A stretch of DNA of 64,000 nt from Geomonas azotofigens (GTDB taxonomy: Bacteria > Desulfobacterota > Desulfuromonadia > Geobacterales > Geobacteraceae). Made by a program: the position numbers and the translations under genes. Positions 47,467 through 55,604 of the stretch are shown here, piece after piece (within the stretch, counting starts at the first letter, position 1; each line of letters opens with the position of its first letter). The notes under the pieces are model-generated. The model ran no database searches. It was not told the DNA's origin and saw only the letters and a list, made by a program, of their open reading frames with translations. The DNA lies in NCBI RefSeq assembly GCF_018919395.1, contig NZ_JAHLME010000007.1, positions 62,001 to 126,000 of the forward strand, written 5' to 3'.

Positions 47467-47961
47467 CTACCTGATGTTTTTCAGAAGGGCGCTGATGCCG
47501 GCGGAGTGGGCGTGGCAGATGGCGACGGCCAGGGCGTCGGAGGCGTCCTCCTGGGCGATCTCGGGGAGGTTCAAAAGCGCCTTGATCATCTGCTGCACCT
47601 GGGTCTTTTCGGCGCGGCCGGTGCCGACCACCGCCTGCTTCACCTGCATCGCGGTGTACTCGTGGACGGGGAGCCCCACGTTGACCGCGGCGACGATGGC
47701 GGCGCCGCGGGCCTGACCCAGCTTCAGCGCGCTCATGGCGTTCTTGGCGAGAAAGACGTCCTCGACAGCCACCACGTCCGGCTGGTATTCGGCGATGATG
47801 GCGGAGAGACCGGTGAAGATCTTCTCCAGGCGCTGCGGGAAGTCCTTGGCGCTCTGGGTGAAGATGGCGCCGTTGTCGATGTGGACCAGGCGGTTGCCCT
47901 GCTTGGAGATGAGACCGTAACCCGTCTTGCGGGAGCCGGGGTCTATGCCGAGGATGATCAT
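47467..47961 (-). CDS. ruvC: Crossover junction endodeoxyribonuclease RuvC
   Basis: RuvC is the Holliday-junction resolvase. The 164-residue RNase H-fold protein has [16 protein letters not shown] with the first catalytic Asp, [11 protein letters not shown], and the late [12 protein letters not shown] acidic motif. It is upstream of ruvA in the order yebC-ruvC-ruvA. The palindromic repeat 47977-48093 lies directly upstream of its start. Confidence 0.96.
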   Translation of the reverse strand: MIILGIDPGSRKTGYGLISKQGNRLVHIDNGAIFTQSAKDFPQRLEKIFTGLSAIIAEYQPDVVAVEDVFLAKNAMSALKLGQARGAAIVAAVNVGLPVHEYTAMQVKQAVVGTGRAEKTQVQQMIKALLNLPEIAQEDASDALAVAICHAHSAGISALLKNIR

Positions 47962-47976
47962 GTCAAAACCTTAAAA

Positions 47977-48093
47977 CCATTAGCCACGGAGAAAATCTGA
48001 GAACTTCTGAGAAAACCAAAACAACAGGATCTGGTTCACCCCAAAAGCTTTTGCCTTCCTCCGATTTTCTCAGATTTTCTCCGTGGCTAATGG
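47977..48093. repeat. CCACGGAGAAAATCTGAG inverted-repeat element, copy 2
   Basis: A near-perfect 26-base inverted repeat: CCATTAGCCACGGAGAAAAT... at 47977-48002 faces its complement at 48068-48093 across about 65 bases, between yebC and ruvC. A worn relative is at 39224-39300. Confidence 0.8.
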
Positions 48094-48110
48094 TGTTGCC
48101 TTTGCTTCTA

Positions 48111-48139
48111 AATAAAAAAGCGCGGGGGATGCCCGCGCT
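48111..48139 (-). terminator. Intrinsic terminator after yebC
   Basis: On the minus strand AGCGCGGG pairs with CCCGCGCT and is followed by TTTTTTATT. It separates yebC from ruvC. Confidence 0.88.
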
Positions 48140-48167
48140 CTTAGTACCACAAAACGACTTGCTTATG

Positions 48168-48911
48168 CTACATCATCTTTTCCATGTCCTCGGCGGAGAT
48201 GTCGAAGTTGGCGTACACGTTCTGGACGTCGTCGTTGTCCTCGAGACGGTCCATCAGTTTCAGCATGTTCTCGGCGTTCTTTCCTTCCAGCTTGACCATG
48301 GTCTGCGGGATCATGGTGATCTCCGCGGACTCCGGTTTGAAGCCTGCCGCTTCGAGCGCGGTCTTCACCTGGTGGAACGCGGTCGGGTCGGTGAGCACCT
48401 CGTACTGCTCTTCTTCATCCACGACGTCGTCGGCGCCGGCCTCGATGGCGGCCTCGAACAGTTTGTCGAAATCGGTGCTCTTCGGGTACACCAGGAGCCC
48501 CTTCTTGTCGAAGAGCCAGGAGACGCAGCCGGTCTCGCCCATGTTGCCGTTGCACTTGGAGAAGGTGCTCCTGACGTCGGAAACGGTGCGGTTGCGGTTG
48601 TCGGTCATGACCTCCACCAGCACCGCGGTGCCGCCCGGACCGTACCCCTCGTAGGTGGTCTCCTCGTAGTTCACGCCTTCCATCCCGCCGACGCCCTTCT
48701 TGATGGCGCGCTCGACGTTATCCTTGGGCATGTTCTCGCCTTTCGCCTTATCGATAGCAGTTCTCAGGCGCGGGTTCCCATCGGGGTCGCCACCGCCGAG
48801 CTTCGCGGCAACAGTGATTTCCTTGATCAGCTTGGTGAATATCTTGCCGCGCTTGGCATCCGCGGCGCCCTTCTTGTGCTTGATGGTACTCCATTTATTA
48901 TGACCTGACAT
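48168..48911 (-). CDS. yebC: YebC/PmpR family regulator
   Basis: A 247-residue protein with the family start [36 protein letters not shown] and [19 protein letters not shown]. YebC-family proteins are known as DNA-binding regulators and, more recently, as factors that help ribosomes at proline-rich stretches. Linkage to ruvC is common. AGGAAG supports ATG 48911 over the frame start at 48929. A possible minus-strand promoter (TTTACA 48982-48977, TAGTAT 48958-48953, 18-base spacer) precedes it. Confidence 0.95.
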   Translation of the reverse strand: MSGHNKWSTIKHKKGAADAKRGKIFTKLIKEITVAAKLGGGDPDGNPRLRTAIDKAKGENMPKDNVERAIKKGVGGMEGVNYEETTYEGYGPGGTAVLVEVMTDNRNRTVSDVRSTFSKCNGNMGETGCVSWLFDKKGLLVYPKSTDFDKLFEAAIEAGADDVVDEEEQYEVLTDPTAFHQVKTALEAAGFKPESAEITMIPQTMVKLEGKNAENMLKLMDRLEDNDDVQNVYANFDISAEDMEKMM

Positions 48912-48975
48912 GATCTGCTTCCTTTCCAATCAGTTTGTAAATGAAACGCGAAATACTATCATGCCCAAAAGAGTG

Positions 48976-49004
48976 TTGTAAAGTGGGAAAATGCTAGTTA
49001 AACT
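48976..49004 (+). promoter_or_regulatory. Promoter of small lipoprotein gene
   Basis: TTGTAA at 48976-48981 and TAAACT at 48999-49004 with a 17-base spacer. It overlaps the -35 of the possible divergent yebC promoter. Confidence 0.4.
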
Positions 49005-49054
49005 GTGTCGCTGGACTGATGCCACAGGGGGACTTCCCCCTGATAGGAGACAAC

Positions 49055-49420
49055 ATGAACGGGACGAACCGGCTGTTCAATAACTTCCTTCCTGTGCTTT
49101 TGCTGCTCCTGGCCGTAGCCTGTGGCGGCTGTACCAGGGTCGTCTACAGGGCCGACGCGCCTCCCATACTGACCCAGGAAGAGATCCTGCGCCCCTTCCA
49201 GAAGGTGGGGACCATCGAGGTGCACCGGGTGCGCTACGGCGCCAAGGAAGACCTGACCCCCGCAGACTACAGCTGGGCCAACGACGCCCTGCGCGCGGAG
49301 GCGGCCAAGATCGGCGCCGACGCCGTGATTCTGCCCGAGGTGAAGGTCGAGATGGACACGTTCATCTTCTTCCCGAAAAGCGAGATGACCGCCCGCGGTA
49401 CCGCCATCAAATTCCGCTGA
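49055..49420 (+). CDS. Small lipoprotein of unknown function
   Basis: A 121-residue protein with a signal peptide and lipobox (VACGGC, near residues 22-26), followed by about 95 soluble residues with IGADAVILPEVKVEMD. The ANDALRAEAAKIGADAVI pattern recalls small outer-membrane lipoproteins whose conserved GAD(A/G)V stretch is common, but I cannot name the family. AGGAGA before ATG 49055 sets the start. Confidence 0.72.
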   Translation: MNGTNRLFNNFLPVLLLLLAVACGGCTRVVYRADAPPILTQEEILRPFQKVGTIEVHRVRYGAKEDLTPADYSWANDALRAEAAKIGADAVILPEVKVEMDTFIFFPKSEMTARGTAIKFR

Positions 49421-49471
49421 TTTTTTCCTTCCCTTGAGAGAATTCCGTTGATAAAGGTCGCACATTTTTGA

Positions 49472-49496
49472 GATAGTGTGCGCCGTATACACTATC
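49472..49496. promoter_or_regulatory. GATAGTGT..ACACTATC operator-like palindrome
   Basis: A perfect 8-base inverted repeat with a 9-base spacer upstream of the oxidoreductase gene. It overlaps the -10 of a possible promoter (TTGATA 49448-49453, 18-base spacer, GATAGT 49472-49477), the position expected of a repressor site. Confidence 0.45.
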
Positions 49497-49546
49497 GCGG
49501 CCGGGATTCCGGCCGCCATGAATTCTATCGTTCAAGGAGGATTGCC

Positions 49547-50536
49547 ATGAAAGCTGTGCTTATGGAAGGTTTCGGCGGTGTCGAGGTGCTCAAGGTGGGC
49601 GAGGTGGACAAGCCCGCTCCCAAGGAAAACGAGGTGCTGATCAAGGTGCACGCCACCTCGATCAACCGGCCCGACCTGGTGCAGCGTGAAGGGAAGTATC
49701 CCCCCCCGCCCGGCGACTCTGAGATCCTGGGTCTCGAGGTGGCCGGCGTCATCGAGTCACTGGGATCGGGCGTGACCGGCTGGAAGGTGGGTGACCGCGT
49801 GGTATCGCTGGTGGGCGGTGGCGGTTACGCCGAGTACGCCGTGGCCTACGCCAACCACCTGATGCCGATCCCGGAGACCGTCAGTTTCGAGGAGGCTGCC
49901 TGCATCTGCGAGTCCTACATCACCGCGTTTCTCAACGTGTTCATGATCGGCGGGCTCGAGGATGGCCAGACCGCGATCCTGCACGGCGGCGGTGGTGGCG
50001 TCAACACCGCGGCGATCCAGCTCTGCAAGGCACTGGTGCCCAACGCCAAGCTGATCGTCACCGCCTCCCCCGAGAAGCTCGAGCGGGTCAAGGAACTGGG
50101 CGCCGACCTGGTGATCAACTTCCGCGAGACCCCGGACTTCAGCGAGGCGGTCAAGGAGTTCACCAACAAGAAGGGGGTGGACGTGATCCTGGACCACGTC
50201 GGCGCCAAGTACCTCGCTCCCAACATGAACTCCCTGGGGTACAAGGGGAGGCTGGTCGTCATCGGCGTCATCTCCGGCATCAAGGCGGAGTTGAACCTCG
50301 CCCTCATGATGGTTAAGCGCCAGCAGATCATCGGCAGCGTGCTCCGTTCCCGTCCGGTCTCCGAGAAGGGCGAGATCGCGGCCGAGTTCGTGCGTCGCGC
50401 CATGCCAAAGTTCGCCGACCGCACCATCGTCCCCATCATCGAAAAGGTGTTCCCCATCGACCAGGTGGTCGAGGCGCACCGGATGATGGAAGAAGACAAG
50501 CACTTCGGCAAGATCGTTCTGAAGATAGCGCAATAA
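49547..50536 (+). CDS. NAD(P)H:quinone oxidoreductase, zinc-free MDR family
   Basis: A 329-residue medium-chain dehydrogenase/reductase of the quinone oxidoreductase type. It begins MKAVLMEGFGGVEVLKVGEV, has ATSINRPDLVQREGKYPPPPG, the nucleotide-binding stretch AILHGGGGGVNTAAIQLCKAL (normally GGxGGVG) and DVILDHVGAKYL. It lacks the zinc cysteines of alcohol dehydrogenases. It probably reduces quinones or enones with NADPH. AAGGAGG before ATG 49547 sets the start. A palindrome at 49472-49496 suggests dedicated control. Confidence 0.9.
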   Translation: MKAVLMEGFGGVEVLKVGEVDKPAPKENEVLIKVHATSINRPDLVQREGKYPPPPGDSEILGLEVAGVIESLGSGVTGWKVGDRVVSLVGGGGYAEYAVAYANHLMPIPETVSFEEAACICESYITAFLNVFMIGGLEDGQTAILHGGGGGVNTAAIQLCKALVPNAKLIVTASPEKLERVKELGADLVINFRETPDFSEAVKEFTNKKGVDVILDHVGAKYLAPNMNSLGYKGRLVVIGVISGIKAELNLALMMVKRQQIIGSVLRSRPVSEKGEIAAEFVRRAMPKFADRTIVPIIEKVFPIDQVVEAHRMMEEDKHFGKIVLKIAQ

Positions 50537-50547
50537 AAAAACCGGCT

Positions 50548-50614
50548 CACGCAAAGACGCAAAGACGCAAAGCGAGCCTACCCGCGCTTTGGTAGTTCTT
50601 GGCGGCTTTGCGTG
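50548..50614. repeat. CGCAAAG inverted-repeat element, copy 3
   Basis: CACGCAAAGACGCAAAGACGC faces GGCGGCTTTGCGTG about 40 bases on, between the oxidoreductase gene and marC, in the same kind of position as the copy before murJ. Confidence 0.7.
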
Positions 50615-50648
50615 ACCGCTTTAAGACCAAGGAGAGTACAGTTCCAGG

Positions 50649-51260
50649 ATGAATGCTTATTCGGATTTTTTCTTCACCGTGTGGATCAGGTTCTTCTTCC
50701 TGCTCACCCCCTTCTTCGTACTCTCCACCTTCCTGGCCATGACCCCCGAGCTCACCGCGAGCGAACGGCGCTCGACGGCACTTCGGGTGACCCTCGCCGT
50801 CCTGGTGGCCTGCTTCGTCCTGTACTCCTTCGGCAACACCCTCTTCTCCCTGTTCGGGATCACCCTCGACTCCTTCAGGATCGGGGCGGGGAGCCTCCTC
50901 TTCCTCTCGGCGGTGCACATGGTGCACGGCGACGATAGCGCCCCTCCCAGTGAAAAACGCGGCGCCATCTCGGTGGTCCCGCTGGCCATTCCGGTTACCG
51001 TCGGCCCCGGCACCACCGGTGCCCTGCTGGTCATGGGCGCCGAGGTGCAGCATAACTGGCAGGTCTTCGTGGGCCTTGCCGCCCTCGCCATGGCGGTCCT
51101 CTGCGTGGGCATCCTCCTCGTCTGCGCCTCCTTCATCGAGCACATCGTCGGCAAGAAGGGGATCACCATCCTGAGCAAGCTGACCGGACTCTTCGTCGCG
51201 GCGCTCGCCGCCCAGATCGTCTTTACCGGGGTCAGGAACTTTTTGAAGATCGGCGCGTAG
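50649..51260 (+). CDS. MarC-family integral membrane protein
   Basis: A 203-residue membrane protein with six hydrophobic helices and MarC signatures: FFLLTPFFVLSTFLAMTPELTASER near residues 14-38 and AIPVTVGPGTTGALLVMG near residues 113-130. The family has no proven function; an early link to multiple antibiotic resistance was withdrawn. The ribosome site is weak (CCAGG close to the ATG; AAGGAGAG farther upstream). Confidence 0.88.
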   Translation: MNAYSDFFFTVWIRFFFLLTPFFVLSTFLAMTPELTASERRSTALRVTLAVLVACFVLYSFGNTLFSLFGITLDSFRIGAGSLLFLSAVHMVHGDDSAPPSEKRGAISVVPLAIPVTVGPGTTGALLVMGAEVQHNWQVFVGLAALAMAVLCVGILLVCASFIEHIVGKKGITILSKLTGLFVAALAAQIVFTGVRNFLKIGA

Positions 51261-51263
51261 ACT

Positions 51264-51373
51264 TCCCCCTCCCTAACCCTCCCCCTCCAGGGGAGGGGAC
51301 GTTGATACGCCATGTCCTCCGGGCTGCGGCACTTCATGCTCCTCCCCCCGGAGGGGGGAGGCGGGAGGGGGGG
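51264..51373. repeat. Two CCCCTCC/GGAGGGG palindromes after marC
   Basis: CCCCCTCCAGGGGAGGGG (51281-51298) and CTCCCCCCGGAGGGGGGAG (51341-51360 region) stand side by side in the gap between marC and the ABC-F gene. Members of the C-rich/G-rich hairpin family. Confidence 0.5.
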
Positions 51374-51395
51374 CTGGCGCATGCACATAAAAAAA

Positions 51396-51425
51396 GGGCG
51401 CTCCGTTTACCGGAGCCCCCTTTTC
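51396..51425. terminator. Bidirectional terminator between marC and ABC-F gene
   Basis: GGGCGCTCCG pairs with CGGAGCCCCC (one mismatch) around TTTAC, flanked by an A run on the left and a T run on the right, so it can stop both convergent transcripts. Confidence 0.88.
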
Positions 51426-51450
51426 TTTTATCCCTTCATCCCTGTCTGCT

Positions 51451-53085
51451 TTACAGGCTCAACACCGCGTGCCCGTTGCAGAGCCGTTCGCGCTCGGCGA
51501 TGACGTCGGCGTCCTCGAGGTAGTCGTCGAAGTTCATGTCGCGGTCGATGATGCCGCCGGGGGTGATCTCGATGATCCTGTTGGCCACGGTGGAGACGAA
51601 CTCGTGGTCGTGGGACGCGAAGAGCACCACCTCGGTGAAGGAGATCAGCCCGTTGTTGAGGGCGGTGATCGACTCGAGGTCCAGGTGGTTGGTGGGCTCG
51701 TCCAGGATCAGCGCGTTGGCGCCGGTCAACATCATCCGCGAGAGCATGCAGCGCACCCGCTCGCCACCGGAGAGGACGCTGGTCTTCTTGGTGGCCTCGT
51801 CGCCGGAGAAGAGCATCCTGCCCAGGAAGCCGCGCGCGAAGCTCTCACCTTCGGTGGGGGGGGAGTACTGCCCCAGCCACTCGATCAGGTTCAGATCGCC
51901 CTTGAAGTAGTCGCCGTTCTCCTTGGGGAAGTAGGCGTTGGTAATGGTGACGCCCCAGCGGAAGGTGCCGGCGTCGGGCTCCAGTTCGCCGGCGAGGATC
52001 TGGAACAGGGTGGTCTTCGCGAGCGAGCTGCTCCCGACGAAGGCGATCTTGTCACCCTTCCTGACGATCAGGTCCAGGTCCTTGAACACCTGCACGCCGT
52101 CCACCGTCTTGGTAAGCCCTTTCACCTCGAGGATGATGTCGCCGCAGGGGCGCTCCGGTTTGAACACCACCCACGGATACTTGCGGGAAGAGACCGGCAT
52201 GTCTTCGATGGTGAGCTTCTCGAGAAGCTTCTTCCTGGAGGTCGCCTGCTTCGCCTTGGATGCGTTGGAGGAGAAGCGCTGGATGAACTCCTTCAGCTCG
52301 GCGGCTTTGTCCATCACCTTCTTGCTCTCGTCCTGGCGCTGCTTCAGGTTCAACTGGCTCGCCTGGTACCAGAAATCGTAGTTGCCGACATAGACCTGGA
52401 TGCGGCTGAAGTCGATGTCGGCGATGTGGGTGCAGACCTGGTTCAGGAAGTGACGGTCGTGGGAGACCACGATCACGGTGTTCTGGAAGCGGTACAGGAA
52501 ATCCTCCAGCCACGAGATCGATTTCAGGTCCAGGTGGTTGGTCGGCTCGTCCAGGAGGAGCACGTCGGGGTTACCGAAGAGCGCCTGCGCCAGGAGCACG
52601 CGCACCTTGTCGCCCGCTTCCAGCTCCTTCATCAGCTTGCCGCGCAGCTCCTCGGGGATGCCGAGGCCGTTGAGCAGCACCGCCGCCTCGCTCTCCGCCT
52701 CGTAGCCGTTCATCTCGGCGAATTCAGCCTCCAGCTCGGCGGAACGGATGCCGTCCTCCTCGCTGAACTCGGCCTTGGAATAGATGGCGTCACGCTCGGA
52801 CATCACCTCGTACAGCTTCTTGTGCCCCATGATCACCGTGTTGAAGACGGTGTGCTCGTCGTAGGCGAACTGGTCCTGCTTGAGGACGGCGATCCTCCCC
52901 TTGCCGACCGAGATCTCCCCCTTGTCCGGCTCGATATCGCCGGAGAGGATCTTGAGGAAGGTCGACTTGCCGGCGCCGTTGGCGCCGATCAGGCCGTAGC
53001 AGTTGCCGGGGGTGAACTTTATGTTTACGTCCTTGAACAGTACCCTCTTGCCGTAGGAAAGGGTGACGTTTGATGCGCTGATCAT
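51451..53085 (-). CDS. ABC-F family ATPase, YbiT-like
   Basis: A 544-residue tandem ABC ATPase without membrane segments: MISASNVTLSYGKRVLFKDV, Walker A GANGAGKS near residue 37, LLLDEPTNHLDLKSISWLEDFL, a charged linker (about 230-320), a second Walker-A-like loop VGSSSLAKTT that departs from GxxGxGKT, and LSGGERVRCMLSR. The opening and linker resemble YbiT. ABC-F proteins bind the ribosomal E site. AGAAGGAG before ATG 53085 supports the start; the frame is open to 53118. A hairpin at 53113-53134 lies in the short leader. Confidence 0.9.
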   Translation of the reverse strand: MISASNVTLSYGKRVLFKDVNIKFTPGNCYGLIGANGAGKSTFLKILSGDIEPDKGEISVGKGRIAVLKQDQFAYDEHTVFNTVIMGHKKLYEVMSERDAIYSKAEFSEEDGIRSAELEAEFAEMNGYEAESEAAVLLNGLGIPEELRGKLMKELEAGDKVRVLLAQALFGNPDVLLLDEPTNHLDLKSISWLEDFLYRFQNTVIVVSHDRHFLNQVCTHIADIDFSRIQVYVGNYDFWYQASQLNLKQRQDESKKVMDKAAELKEFIQRFSSNASKAKQATSRKKLLEKLTIEDMPVSSRKYPWVVFKPERPCGDIILEVKGLTKTVDGVQVFKDLDLIVRKGDKIAFVGSSSLAKTTLFQILAGELEPDAGTFRWGVTITNAYFPKENGDYFKGDLNLIEWLGQYSPPTEGESFARGFLGRMLFSGDEATKKTSVLSGGERVRCMLSRMMLTGANALILDEPTNHLDLESITALNNGLISFTEVVLFASHDHEFVSTVANRIIEITPGGIIDRDMNFDDYLEDADVIAERERLCNGHAVLSL

Positions 53086-53112
53086 GCTTGCTCCTTCTGT
53101 GCAAAATGAAAA

Positions 53113-53176
53113 GACCACAGGGTAGCCTGTGGTCGTGAACCTCGTACTTATACCATTCCTGCGACTGGCTGAGCAA
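53113..53176 (-). promoter_or_regulatory. Promoter and 5' hairpin of the YbiT-like gene
   Basis: Minus-strand TTGCTC (53176-53171) and TATAAG (53152-53147) are 18 bases apart. A 9-base stem (GACCACAGG with CCTGTGGTC, 53113-53134) begins about ten bases into the transcript and is followed by TTTTCATTTT. It could protect the mRNA end or act as an attenuator. Confidence 0.4.
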
Positions 53177-53282
53177 CGTCTTTTTTCAGTTCTGACACGA
53201 TTTTAACGGTGCCGCTGGCACGGGACGGCGCTGTCGCTTTTCTTATAAAAAAATGCTAAAGTCACGCCCACGCCTGACGAGG

Positions 53283-53338
53283 AGACAACAATGCCTGTCT
53301 CCGCCGCCCCGGCCCTGGTCAAAGCGCCCGGCGGCGGT
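53283..53338 (+). promoter_or_regulatory. Hairpins over an alternative start site in the metF leader
   Basis: GGAGAC pairs with GTCTCC with the first in-frame ATG (53291) in the loop, hiding its ribosome site. A second stem, CCGCCGCC with GGCGGCGG, follows. The second start at 53357 with GGAG lies clear of both. Confidence 0.35.
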
Positions 53339-53356
53339 GCAGCCAATGGAGCATAC

Positions 53357-54229
53357 ATGAAGATAATCGACAAGATGAACTCCAACCGGCAGTTCATCTC
53401 TCTTGAGTTTTTTCCGCCCAAAGACAAGAACGACTGGCCCGCCTTCTTCCGGGTGGTTGATCGCCTGGCGCACGTCAACCCGCTCTTCGCCTCGGTCACC
53501 TACGGTGCCGGCGGCAGCACCAGGGGGGACACCCTCGAGATCGTGAGCCGGCTCAAAAACGAGCACGGCCTGGACGCGATGGCGCATCTGACCTGCATCG
53601 GCGCCTACCGCGGCGACCTGCAGCTCTTCCTGGACAGCCTCGCCGAGGCCGGCGTGAACGACGTCCTCGCCCTGCGCGGCGACCTGCCCAAGGATGCCCC
53701 CCCCGAGTTCTCCGCCTGCCGCACCCTGCTGCACGCCTCCGACCTCGCCGCCTTCATCAAGGAGTCCCATCCCGGCATGGGGATCGGCGTGGCGGGGTAT
53801 CCCGAGGTGCACCCGGAGGCGGTCGACGCCGAGCACGACCTCGGCTACCTGAAGTTGAAGCTGGACCAGGGGGGCGACTTCGCCATCACCCAGCTCTTTT
53901 TCGACAACGCCCTCTACTTCGATTTCGTCGCCAAGGCCCGTTCCATCGGCATTGACAAGCCTATCATTCCCGGTATCATCCCGGTGGTGAGCCTCAAGGT
54001 GATCCAGCGCATCATCTCCCTGTGCGGCGCGACCCTCCCGGCGGCCTTCCTGGCCGAGCTGGAGGAGGCCGACCGGAGGGGGGGGGCTGCCGCCGTCCAG
54101 GAGGCCGGGGTGGCGCATGCGCGCAGGCAGGCCGAGGAACTTCTGGCCGCCGGCGTTCCCGGGGTGCACATCTACACGTTGAACCGGGACCAGGCGGTGC
54201 TCGACCTGGTGCAAGGGCTGCTGCCCTGA
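53357..54229 (+). CDS. metF: 5,10-methylenetetrahydrofolate reductase
   Basis: MetF reduces methylene-THF to methyl-THF with an FAD cofactor, supplying methyl groups for methionine and, in some anaerobes, the C1 branch. The 290-residue TIM barrel has the start FISLEFFPPKD, VTYGAGGSTR, DVLALRGDLP and FFDN. I chose ATG 53357 (GGAG five bases ahead); ATG 53291 with GAGGAG would add a 22-residue Ala/Gly/Pro tail unlike the family. Length from 53357 is close to the E. coli enzyme. Confidence 0.94.
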   Translation: MKIIDKMNSNRQFISLEFFPPKDKNDWPAFFRVVDRLAHVNPLFASVTYGAGGSTRGDTLEIVSRLKNEHGLDAMAHLTCIGAYRGDLQLFLDSLAEAGVNDVLALRGDLPKDAPPEFSACRTLLHASDLAAFIKESHPGMGIGVAGYPEVHPEAVDAEHDLGYLKLKLDQGGDFAITQLFFDNALYFDFVAKARSIGIDKPIIPGIIPVVSLKVIQRIISLCGATLPAAFLAELEEADRRGGAAAVQEAGVAHARRQAEELLAAGVPGVHIYTLNRDQAVLDLVQGLLP

Positions 54230-54285
54230 CAGCTGCAATGCAATTTGTTTGAAATGGCGGCTTTTGGCTGCCGCAAGGGGGGAAG

Positions 54286-54897
54286 GTGAACAAGTCACTG
54301 TTTTTCCTGCTGCTTGTCGCGCTCATCCTCTGCGCGCTTCCCTCTTGGCTCCTCGCCGACTATTACAGCTACACCGACAACCGCGGCGTGGCGCACATGA
54401 CCAACAAACTGCAGGCAGTCCCGGCCAAGTACCGCGCCACCATGAAGGTGACGCGTGAAGAGCCGAAAAAGCAGCCCGCCGGGCAGGCCCAGGAGGCCGC
54501 GCAGCCCACCCCCGAAAGCCAGTCGGCGCAGCAGGAGGCGTCAGCGGTCCAGCCGGGACGCTTCGGGGAGCTGACGTCGCGCCACGTCTGGGTCAAGCCG
54601 CTGCTGGTGCTCGCCGTTATCGCCGCCCTCTTCGTCGCGGTCTGCAAGCTCACTTCCTGGCTCTCTTCGCCCATGCTTTCCCGGGTGATCTACATCTCCT
54701 TTTTCGTCGGGGTCATGGTCTTTCTCTACAAGACCTACGTCGACTACATGGTTGAGAGCAGCATGAAGATCAAGGAGCGCGCGGTCAGCATGATGAAGAA
54801 ATCTTCCAACCGCGAGCTCCCCGACCCCGCTGCCGGAGCCCCGGCCGAGCCTCGGGCGACACCGATGCCAGCCTCTGATTCTATCAACCGGCAGTGA
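54286..54897 (+). CDS. DUF4124-type membrane protein
   Basis: A 203-residue protein: signal peptide (about 1-24), a DUF4124-like segment YYSYTDNRGVAHMTNKLQAVPAKYR, a Gln/Glu/Pro-rich linker, then two adjoining membrane helices (about 102-122 and 127-148) and a basic tail. DUF4124 motifs occur in exported proteins of unknown role. It begins with GTG after GGGGGGAAG. It follows metF by 56 bases on the same strand. Confidence 0.7.
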   Translation: MNKSLFFLLLVALILCALPSWLLADYYSYTDNRGVAHMTNKLQAVPAKYRATMKVTREEPKKQPAGQAQEAAQPTPESQSAQQEASAVQPGRFGELTSRHVWVKPLLVLAVIAALFVAVCKLTSWLSSPMLSRVIYISFFVGVMVFLYKTYVDYMVESSMKIKERAVSMMKKSSNRELPDPAAGAPAEPRATPMPASDSINRQ

Positions 54898-54935
54898 CGC
54901 CGGCTGCAGCACAACAAACCTAGGAGGGTGCCACA

Positions 54936-55589
54936 ATGCTTGTACGAGACAGGATGACTCAAAAACCGATTACCATCATTCCCGACATCTCGGTGACCGA
55001 GGCGTTGCGTCTGATGGGAGAGAAGAAGATCCGGCGCCTCCCCGTAGTAGACCGCTCCGGTCAACTGGTGGGTATCGTTTCCGACCGCGACCTGTTGCAA
55101 GCCTCCCCGTCACCGGCGACCTCGCTCGCCATCTGGGAAATCCACGACCTGCTGGCCAAGCTCACGGTCGAGAAGTGCATGGCGAAGGACGTCATCACCG
55201 TCTCCGAGGACACCCCGCTCGAGGAGGCGGCCCGCATCATGGTCGACCGCAGGATCGGCGGGCTGCCGGTGGTGCAGGAGGGCAAGCTGGTCGGCATCAT
55301 CACGGAGTCGGACCTCTTCAATATCCTGCTCGAGCTCCTGGGCGGCCGCCGCCAGGGGGTGCGCCTCACCGTCGCCACCACCGGTGCCAAGGGGACCCTC
55401 GCCGACGTCACCAAGACCATCTACGAGGCGGGCGGCAACATCGTCGGCCTTGGCTTCAGCGAGGTGGACGGCAACCAGGCCGACACCTGGATCAACACCT
55501 TCAAGGTGCAAGGGGTGTCCAAGGAGAAGCTGGTGGAGGCGATCCGGCCGCACGTGCGCGAGATCATGGACGTGCGCGAGACCTCGTAA
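54936..55589 (+). CDS. CBS-pair plus ACT domain protein (AcuB-like)
   Basis: A 217-residue cytoplasmic protein with two CBS motifs (about residues 7-57 and 76-130; MTQKPITIIPDISVTEALRLM and MAKDVITVSEDTPLEEAARIM) and a C-terminal ACT-like domain. CBS pairs bind adenine nucleotides; ACT domains bind amino acids or similar ligands. AcuB of Bacillus has this layout and is linked to acetoin use, but function here is unknown. CTAGGAGGGTG precedes the start. Confidence 0.85.
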   Translation: MLVRDRMTQKPITIIPDISVTEALRLMGEKKIRRLPVVDRSGQLVGIVSDRDLLQASPSPATSLAIWEIHDLLAKLTVEKCMAKDVITVSEDTPLEEAARIMVDRRIGGLPVVQEGKLVGIITESDLFNILLELLGGRRQGVRLTVATTGAKGTLADVTKTIYEAGGNIVGLGFSEVDGNQADTWINTFKVQGVSKEKLVEAIRPHVREIMDVRETS

Positions 55590-55604
55590 CTCCCCGGAGG
55601 TGAC

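Noticed and set aside
53270-53357. SAH riboswitch before metF, suggested by GACGAGGAG
   Set aside because: The matching CTCGTC closing arm and the rest of the consensus are missing; the local stem is GGAGAC/GTCTCC.
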